The notes under the pieces are model-generated. The model was not told the DNA's origin and ran no database searches. It saw nothing but the letters and a program-made list of their open reading frames with translations. Positions 5,927 through 10,078 of a stretch of DNA of 10,078 bases are shown in pieces (positions within the stretch are counted from its first letter, which is position 1; the number at the start of each line of letters is the position of its first letter). Origin of the DNA: Bacteroidota bacterium (GTDB lineage: Bacteria; Bacteroidota; Bacteroidia; NS11-12g; UBA955); the NCBI GenBank assembly GCA_018969565.1, contig JAGWYC010000056.1, positions 1-10,078 of the forward strand. Direction: 5' to 3'. A program made the translations under genes and the position numbers.

Positions 5927-7579
5927 ATGAAATTCCTGATCCTTCTCAAGTACACCTTGTTTGTGGGCTCAGCCCTGATGTTGGCTACAGATGCCTTTTC
6001 TCAGTGTTCACCCGTTCAGGGCTTTGACGCCGCCAGGGCGATGGGCCGCTACAGCATGGTAACCCTGCGTGCTGACCTGAACAGCTACAGCGAGGCGGAA
6101 CGCGAGGCGTTGAATATGTTGATTGGTGCTGCTAAACAGGCCGATGATATCTTCTGGAAGCAGGCTTTTGGAAAGCGCGATGAACTATTGAGCGACTGTA
6201 AAGATTCGTTCATGCAGGGGTATATCCGACTGAATTACGGTCCCTGGGACCGCCTGAACGACGACAAGCCATTTGTGGCCGAATACGGCGCAAAAGCGCC
6301 GGGCTCGGGACTATATCCGGCAACGCTCACCCGCGAGGAGTTCAACAAACTGAACGATCCGCTGAAGAACAGCCCCTACTCCATCCTGCAACGCGATGAA
6401 TTTGGCAATGTGAAAGTGATTCCCTACACAGTAGCCTATGCTACTGAAATGCGCCTTATGACCGAGCAGATGTTCCATGCAGCAAATGCGCTTCAAGGCA
6501 CCGATCCGGAATTCAGCGTTTACCTGCGCCTGCGCGCCAACGACCTGCTGAACGGTAACTTTGACATCAGCGACCGCTATTGGCTCACCATGAAGGAAAA
6601 TAAGTTCGACCTGATTATCGGGCCTATTGAAAATTACGAGGATAAACTCTTCGGCACCAAAACAGCCTTTGAGGCTTATGTGATGGTGCGCGACCGGGAT
6701 TGGAGCCAGCGTCTGGAAAAGTATATAGCCATGCTGCCCTGGCTGCAGGAACAACTGCCGGCGGATGCAAAATACAAGCAGGAAAAAGTAGGCAACAGCA
6801 ACAGCCAGCTGGCCGTATTTGATGCTTTGTACTATGCCGGCGACTGCAATGCAGGCAGCAAGACCATTGCGGTAAATCTGCCCAACGACGAACTGATCCA
6901 ACAGGAACTGGGTACCCGCCGCACCCAGATCCGCAATGTGATGCAGGCCAAGTTTGACCGCATGGTAATGCCCATCAGCCAAGTGCTCATCCACAAAAAG
7001 CAGCAGGATCATGTAACCTTCAACGCCTTCTTTTCCAACGTCATGTTCCACGAAGTAGCCCACGGCCTGGGCGTGAAAAACACCATCAACGGAGAGAAAA
7101 CGGTGCGTGAAGCACTGGGCGCCAGCTATTCAGCCATTGAGGAGTGCAAAGCCGACGTGCTGGGCCTCTATATGGTTACCCAATTGCTCGAACAGGGCAC
7201 ATTAACTGAAGGCACCCTGGAAGATTACTATGTAACCTTTGTTTCAAGCGTGTTTCGCTCCGTGCGCTTCGGCGCTTCCAGCGCGCATGGCAAAGCCAAC
7301 ATGATTACCTTCAATCACCTGCTGGAACGCGGCGCCATCACCCGCGACGGAGCCGGAACCTATAAAGTGAATGTAAAGCAAATGCGTCAGGCCGTTTATG
7401 AACTGGCAGGGCTTTTGCTTCAGATACAGGGAGACGGGTCCAAAACTGCCGCTGACCAGTTGCTGCAAAGCAAAGGCATCATCGGCTCCGGACTGCAGGG
7501 CGACCTGAGCAGGCTGGAACAAAGCGGAATACCCGTAGATATCTATTTTAACCAAGGAAACAACAGTACAGGCAACTAA
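5927..7579 (+). CDS. Exported M49-like (dipeptidyl-peptidase III-like) zinc metallopeptidase
   Basis: This 550-residue protein starts at ATG 5927; a TTG at 5909 is in frame but would put polar residues before the signal peptide. It begins MKFLILLKYTLFVGSAL and is probably cleaved in DAFS|Q near residue 26, so it is exported. The family is read from YGPWDRL and KAPGSGLYPA in the N-terminal third and IGPIENYEDKLFGTKTAFEAY in the middle. The zinc motif HEVAHGLG starts at H375, and EECKAD lies at 405-410. Likely zinc ligands are H375, H379 and E406, with E376 as the catalytic base. Classical DPP III has a longer HExxxH motif and lies in the cytosol. This shorter HExxH form matches M49-like proteins related to the C-terminal part of plant NUDX3. 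Peptidase activity is inferred. The stop is three bases before the Prc-type gene. Confidence 0.85.
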   Translation: MKFLILLKYTLFVGSALMLATDAFSQCSPVQGFDAARAMGRYSMVTLRADLNSYSEAEREALNMLIGAAKQADDIFWKQAFGKRDELLSDCKDSFMQGYIRLNYGPWDRLNDDKPFVAEYGAKAPGSGLYPATLTREEFNKLNDPLKNSPYSILQRDEFGNVKVIPYTVAYATEMRLMTEQMFHAANALQGTDPEFSVYLRLRANDLLNGNFDISDRYWLTMKENKFDLIIGPIENYEDKLFGTKTAFEAYVMVRDRDWSQRLEKYIAMLPWLQEQLPADAKYKQEKVGNSNSQLAVFDALYYAGDCNAGSKTIAVNLPNDELIQQELGTRRTQIRNVMQAKFDRMVMPISQVLIHKKQQDHVTFNAFFSNVMFHEVAHGLGVKNTINGEKTVREALGASYSAIEECKADVLGLYMVTQLLEQGTLTEGTLEDYYVTFVSSVFRSVRFGASSAHGKANMITFNHLLERGAITRDGAGTYKVNVKQMRQAVYELAGLLLQIQGDGSKTAADQLLQSKGIIGSGLQGDLSRLEQSGIPVDIYFNQGNNSTGN

Positions 7580-7582
7580 AAC

Positions 7583-9670
7583 ATGAGAACCGGAAAACTC
7601 ATTACACCCCTCTTCCCTCTTGCATTATTCAGCTTTCTTGTATTCTGCTCCAGCAAAAAACAAGGGGGCGAATCTGAACTCCTGGAAGGTGTTATCGAAC
7701 AGCTGAACATTCACCATTACCAGCCTCTGAAGCTCAATGATGAACTGTCGGCCAAGATTTATGATAACTTCCTGGACAAGCTGGACAACGAACGTCGTTT
7801 CTTCACCCAGCAGGATATGCGCAAGCTGGAAAAATACCGCAACCAGCTTGATGACCAGATCAAGAAAGGCAGCTACGAGTTCATGGACACCGCCTGGAGC
7901 ATCTTCTCCCGCCGCATGAACCAGGCTGAAGGACTGTACACTGAACTGCTGCGCAAGCCCTTCAGCTTCAACAATACTGAAACCTGGAACTACGACAGCG
8001 AGCATCCCAAATACGCTAAGGACGACAAGGAGTTTCAGGAAAACTGGCGCAAGGCTTTGAAGTACAACATCCTGGAACGCAGCTACCGCAAGAGCGAACA
8101 ACAGAAGGAGGCCCTGCTGCGCAAGGATACCACCGTGAAGGCGCTGCCTGCAGACAGCATCGAATCACGCGCCCGTGCCGAAGTACTCAAAACCAATAAT
8201 GACTGGTTTAAGCGTCTGCGCCGCATGAACCGCAAGGATAAAATTTCCTTCTACATTAATTCCATCACGGAGATCTATGACCCGCATACCAATTTCTTCC
8301 CACCGGCCGACAAACAGAATTTCGATATCGGGATGAGCGGCAAGCTGGAAGGTATTGGTGCCACGCTGGTTGAGCGCGACGGCTATATCAAGGTGGAACG
8401 GATCGTTCCCGGCAGCGCCAGCTACCGACAGGGCGACCTGAAGGCCGGCGACCTGATTATCAAGGTAGGACAGGCTGCCGGTGATCCCGTGGACGTGGTA
8501 GGTATGGATATTGACGATGCCATCCAACTCATTCGCGGAAAGAAAGGCACCGAGGTACGCCTCACCGTCAAGAAACCCGACGGCAGCATTAAAGTAATTC
8601 CCATCGTGCGCGATGTGGTGATCATTGAAGAAGGCTTCGCCAAGAGCGCGCTGACCGAGTTTGGCGGCAGAACCTTTGGGGTCATCAACCTGCCCAGCTT
8701 CTACGCTGATTTTAACGAGCGCGGCGGTCGCAGTTCTGCGGAAGATGTGCGCCGGGAACTGTTCAAGTTGCGCGATGCCGGCGTGCAGGGTATTGTGCTC
8801 GATTTGCGCAACAATGGCGGCGGAAGCCTGCGCGATGCCGTAGAGATGGCAGGCCTGTTCTTCAAAGCCGGACCCGTGGTGCAGGTGCGCAACCGTCAGG
8901 GCGACGTAGAAGTGCTGAGCGATTACGACGAGCAGGTAGTTTGGGACGGCCCGCTGGTCATCCTTACCAACGCCTTCAGCGCATCGGCATCAGAGATTCT
9001 TGCCGCCGCCATGCAGGACTATCAGCGTGCCATCATCATCGGCAGCAAGTCCACCTTTGGCAAAGGCACTGTACAAACCTTCTACAACCTGGGCGCAGGA
9101 AACGTTTTTGATTCGCGCCAAAACGCCGGCATGGGTTCTATCAAGGTGACCGTCCAGAAGTTCTACCGCATCAATGGTGGTACCACGCAACTGGTAGGTG
9201 TTACTCCTGATGTAATCATCCCCGACGCCTACGACTTTATGGAAATGGGCGAAAAAGAACAGAAATACGCCATGCAGTTTGACAAGATCAAACCAGCCGG
9301 TTATCAGGCCTTCAGCTATGCCAACCGCGGCAGCCTCATCACTTCTGCTCAGGCAAGGGTGGCGGCAAGTCCGCATTACAAACTGGTGCAGGAATATGCA
9401 TCTGTCCTCGATCAGCGCCGCAAACTCACCGAATACCCGCTGAGCATGAATGCTTACGCCGAGCTGGAAAGCAAGCGGATCATTGAGAACAAACGCTACA
9501 GCGACACCTCGTATAAGTCCACCTTGGGCGATATCAAGCCCTTGCAGGCGGATATGGATGCGGTGAAACAGGATGAAGGAAAATCGGCACAGCGCCGCGA
9601 CTGGATGAAGCCATACAAGCGCGATGCCATGATGGAACAAGCCATCCTGCTGCTCAACGACTGGAAGTAA
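7583..9670 (+). CDS. prc: C-terminal processing (tail-specific) protease, S41A / Prc family
   Basis: This 695-residue envelope serine protease is close in length to E. coli Prc (about 680). Domain order: an export signal, the all-helical tail-specific-protease N-terminal domain (about 35-235), a PDZ domain (about 250-335, containing GIGATLVERDGYIKV and GDLKAGDLIIKV), the S41 catalytic domain (about 345-540) and the Prc-type C-terminal domain. The serine/lysine dyad is S468 in FSASASEI and K494 in TFGKGTVQ. LDLRNNGGGSL is the usual strand-loop before it. The N-terminus ends in LVFC at residues 19-22, so it may be a lipoprotein, but Phe just before the Cys is not a standard lipobox. Prc proteases trim or degrade periplasmic and membrane proteins from the C-terminus, including peptidoglycan hydrolases in other species. 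It lies in an operon between the M49-like and thioesterase genes. Confidence 0.95.
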   Translation: MRTGKLITPLFPLALFSFLVFCSSKKQGGESELLEGVIEQLNIHHYQPLKLNDELSAKIYDNFLDKLDNERRFFTQQDMRKLEKYRNQLDDQIKKGSYEFMDTAWSIFSRRMNQAEGLYTELLRKPFSFNNTETWNYDSEHPKYAKDDKEFQENWRKALKYNILERSYRKSEQQKEALLRKDTTVKALPADSIESRARAEVLKTNNDWFKRLRRMNRKDKISFYINSITEIYDPHTNFFPPADKQNFDIGMSGKLEGIGATLVERDGYIKVERIVPGSASYRQGDLKAGDLIIKVGQAAGDPVDVVGMDIDDAIQLIRGKKGTEVRLTVKKPDGSIKVIPIVRDVVIIEEGFAKSALTEFGGRTFGVINLPSFYADFNERGGRSSAEDVRRELFKLRDAGVQGIVLDLRNNGGGSLRDAVEMAGLFFKAGPVVQVRNRQGDVEVLSDYDEQVVWDGPLVILTNAFSASASEILAAAMQDYQRAIIIGSKSTFGKGTVQTFYNLGAGNVFDSRQNAGMGSIKVTVQKFYRINGGTTQLVGVTPDVIIPDAYDFMEMGEKEQKYAMQFDKIKPAGYQAFSYANRGSLITSAQARVAASPHYKLVQEYASVLDQRRKLTEYPLSMNAYAELESKRIIENKRYSDTSYKSTLGDIKPLQADMDAVKQDEGKSAQRRDWMKPYKRDAMMEQAILLLNDWK

Positions 9671-10078
9671 ATGGCCCGCGTAAAACTGCAGATTTCCGGT
9701 GTGCCGGTCTTCCGCACAGTGCTCACCGTGCGCATCACCGACCTAAACTACGGGAAGCACCTGGCCAACGACAAGCTGGCGGGGTTCCTGCACGAAGCAC
9801 GGGTGCGTTACTTCGCGAGTCTGGGTTGTCCCGACGATCTGAACTTCTTTGGCACCGGCCTGATTCAGGCTGATCTGGCGCTGGAGTTTAAATCAGAAGC
9901 CTTCCTCGGCGAACATTTGTGCTTTGAATTGTTCATTGACGAGCAGAGTACACGCAGTTTCGCCGTGTATTACCGCATCACTGAGGAACAGAGCGGCCGC
10001 CTGGTTGCCTTGGCCCGCACGGGTATGGTGGCCTTTGATTATTCTTTGCGAAAAGTAGTGCCTTTTTCTTCAGAAACA
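9671..10078 (+). CDS. Hotdog-fold acyl-CoA thioesterase, 4HBT/YbgC-like (3' end outside window)
   Basis: The ATG follows the TAA of the Prc gene with no gap (TAAATG), so translation is probably coupled. The visible part is 136 residues and still open at the window end; family members are typically about 130-160 residues, so little is missing. VRITDLNYGKHLAND at residues 20-34 corresponds to the active-site region of 4-hydroxybenzoyl-CoA-thioesterase-like proteins (DxNxxGHxxN-type, with D24 and N26). It is followed by the helix LAGFLHEARVRYF, and the strands LALEFKSEAFLGEHLCFELFI and RLVALARTGMVAFDY complete a hotdog pattern. G-K-H replaces the common G-G-H. No signal peptide is seen, so it should be cytoplasmic and hydrolyse an acyl-CoA or related thioester. 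The substrate is not readable, and a link to the two exported proteases is not obvious. Confidence 0.85.
   Translation, partial: MARVKLQISGVPVFRTVLTVRITDLNYGKHLANDKLAGFLHEARVRYFASLGCPDDLNFFGTGLIQADLALEFKSEAFLGEHLCFELFIDEQSTRSFAVYYRITEEQSGRLVALARTGMVAFDYSLRKVVPFSSET

Noticed and set aside
6311..7063. A 250-codon minus-strand open frame inside the M49-like gene
   Set aside because: It is antisense to a clear family member with conserved zinc motifs and contains no recognisable domain.
1..10078. CRISPR arrays, tRNA genes, insertion sequences, phage or defence genes
   Set aside because: No direct-repeat arrays, cloverleaf-like segments, transposases or terminal inverted repeats were seen on reading both strands.

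Overview
The window looks like ordinary chromosomal sequence from a fairly GC-rich member of the Bacteroidota, probably a Chitinophagales or Saprospiria relative. The lineage call rests on four things. There is a secreted protein with a type IX secretion (T9SS) type A C-terminal sorting domain. There is a DUF1800 protein of the kind usually paired with DUF1501 in this phylum. There is an exported bleomycin-hydrolase-type cysteine peptidase. Shine-Dalgarno sequences are essentially absent before the starts. No RNA genes, insertion sequences, phage genes or CRISPR arrays were seen.

Layout: (1) 1-1418 (-) is a DUF1800 protein whose C-terminus lies outside the window. (2) 1536-2462 (+) is a T9SS cargo protein, divergent from it across a 117-base gap. 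(3) A compact minus-strand cluster runs from about 5684 down to 2450. In transcription order it encodes a GNAT/FemAB-like acyltransferase, an exported C1B cysteine peptidase, a 40-residue lipoprotein (missed by ordinary length cut-offs), a low-molecular-weight protein tyrosine phosphatase and a DUF1569/DinB-like protein. The last three overlap or abut, which suggests translational coupling. The DUF1569 gene overlaps the 3' end of the T9SS gene tail to tail by 13 bases. (4) About 240 bases of divergent intergenic sequence follow. They hold two adjacent inverted repeats, one of which puts the likely acyltransferase start codon in its loop. (5) A plus-strand operon from 5927 to the window end encodes an exported M49-like (dipeptidyl-peptidase III-like) metallopeptidase, a Prc-type S41 C-terminal processing protease and a hotdog-fold thioesterase cut by the window end. 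The spacings are 3 and 0 bases.

Taken together, much of the window concerns the cell envelope: three exported or envelope peptidases (C1B, M49-like, S41/Prc), a secreted surface protein, a small lipoprotein and a possible peptidoglycan-type acyltransferase. Functional links between them are inferred from spacing only. I see no clear evidence for a wholly new multi-gene system. The least described items are the 40-aa lipoprotein overlapping the phosphatase gene, the M49-like enzyme with a canonical HExxH and a short spacing to its second zinc motif, and the hairpin pair at the start of the minus-strand cluster.
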